Shown: positions 4,932 through 5,112 of the stretch, in pieces | How positions within the stretch are numbered: the first letter of the stretch is position 1 | How the letters are laid out: each line of letters starts with the position of its first letter | Origin: UBA1412 sp964609795 | Lineage (GTDB): Bacteria; Verrucomicrobiota; Verrucomicrobiia; Limisphaerales; UBA1412 | DNA length: 5,112 bases | Assembly: GCA_964609795.1 (NCBI GenBank) | Contig: CAZSTC010000112.1 | Coordinates: 1-5,112, forward strand | Direction: 5' to 3' | Notes under the pieces: model-generated | What the model was told of the DNA's origin: nothing | What the model saw: only the letters and a program-made list of their open reading frames with translations | Database searches by the model: none | Position numbers and translations under genes: made by a program

Positions 4932-5112
4932 ATGTCAGATATAAAGCTTTTTTCCATAGCAGGTAAAGTGAGTGAGTTACCCTCTTCTTCTGTCTCTTTT
5001 GAGAAGGAGTTGCAAACGATCATAGAAAAAAATATGACAACTTTTTTTGGTGTTACATTCCTAAAAAGCGAGTTTTTAATAACAGGTGGTAGAATAGATA
5101 GTTTGGGAATTG
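4932..5112 (+). CDS. NucS-like (DUF91) N-terminal domain protein, probable DUF5655 family, partial
   Basis: Only the first 60 codons are in the window. MSDIKLF, a conserved F-EK-LQ--IE pattern (residues 23-32), FFGVTFLKSEF (38-48) and GGRIDSLGI (52-60) match from memory the start of proteins annotated as DUF5655 or DUF91/endonuclease NucS N-terminal domain. In these proteins a PD-(D/E)XK-like nuclease fold is followed by a small C-terminal DUF5655 domain. Asp56 in GGRID would be the first acidic active-site residue; the later E-x-K pair should lie just past the right edge. The role of the family is not well defined, and some members sit in defence or mobile regions. The ATG has an AAGGA site eight bases upstream and a near-consensus promoter about 100 bp upstream. 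Its DNA is about one third G+C, unlike the two preceding metabolic genes, which may indicate transfer. Confidence 0.75.
   Translation, partial: MSDIKLFSIAGKVSELPSSSVSFEKELQTIIEKNMTTFFGVTFLKSEFLITGGRIDSLGI

Overview
The window looks like chromosomal DNA from a Gram-negative bacterium. A secreted BspA-type leucine-rich-repeat (LRR) protein, an oxygen-labile iron-sulfur L-serine dehydratase of the ~400-residue form, and a TviB/WbpO-type nucleotide-sugar dehydrogenase together suggest an anaerobic or host/sediment-associated member of the Verrucomicrobiota, Bacteroidota or a related phylum. The lineage is an inference; no rRNA or phylogenetic marker is present.

Layout. (1) 1-1872, minus strand: the N-terminal 624 codons of an LRR protein that runs off the left edge. 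It has a signal peptide, a short beta-rich N-terminal module, about 19 units of 23 residues and two 44-residue variant modules. A 10-N assembly gap (709-718) lies inside the array. (2) 1873-2163: a divergent intergenic region with a promoter candidate in each direction, several inverted and direct repeats, and a foldable ~95-nt leader just upstream of the next gene. (3) 2164-3387, plus: L-serine dehydratase. (4) 3407-4684, minus: UDP-N-acetylhexosamine 6-dehydrogenase (TviB/WbpO type), convergent with (3) and separated from it by 19 nt. (5) 4685-4931: an AT-rich intergenic region with three short inverted repeats, one pair of related hairpins and a near-consensus sigma70 promoter facing right. 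(6) 4932-5112, plus: the first 60 codons of a NucS-like/DUF5655-family protein that runs off the right edge.

The genes do not form one operon: strands run minus, plus, minus, plus, and each gene probably has its own control region. The dehydrogenase points to uronic-acid-containing surface polysaccharide and the LRR protein to the cell surface, while the dehydratase is central metabolism (serine to pyruvate). The right end is clearly poorer in G+C (61 of 180 bases over 4921-5100) than the two metabolic genes, so it may begin an acquired segment.

I found no clear new multi-gene system. The best leads are the structured leader before the serine dehydratase, the likely artificial nature of the N gap (closing it restores a perfect repeat), the recent 201-bp in-frame duplication in the LRR gene, and the paired hairpins around the promoter of the nuclease-like gene.
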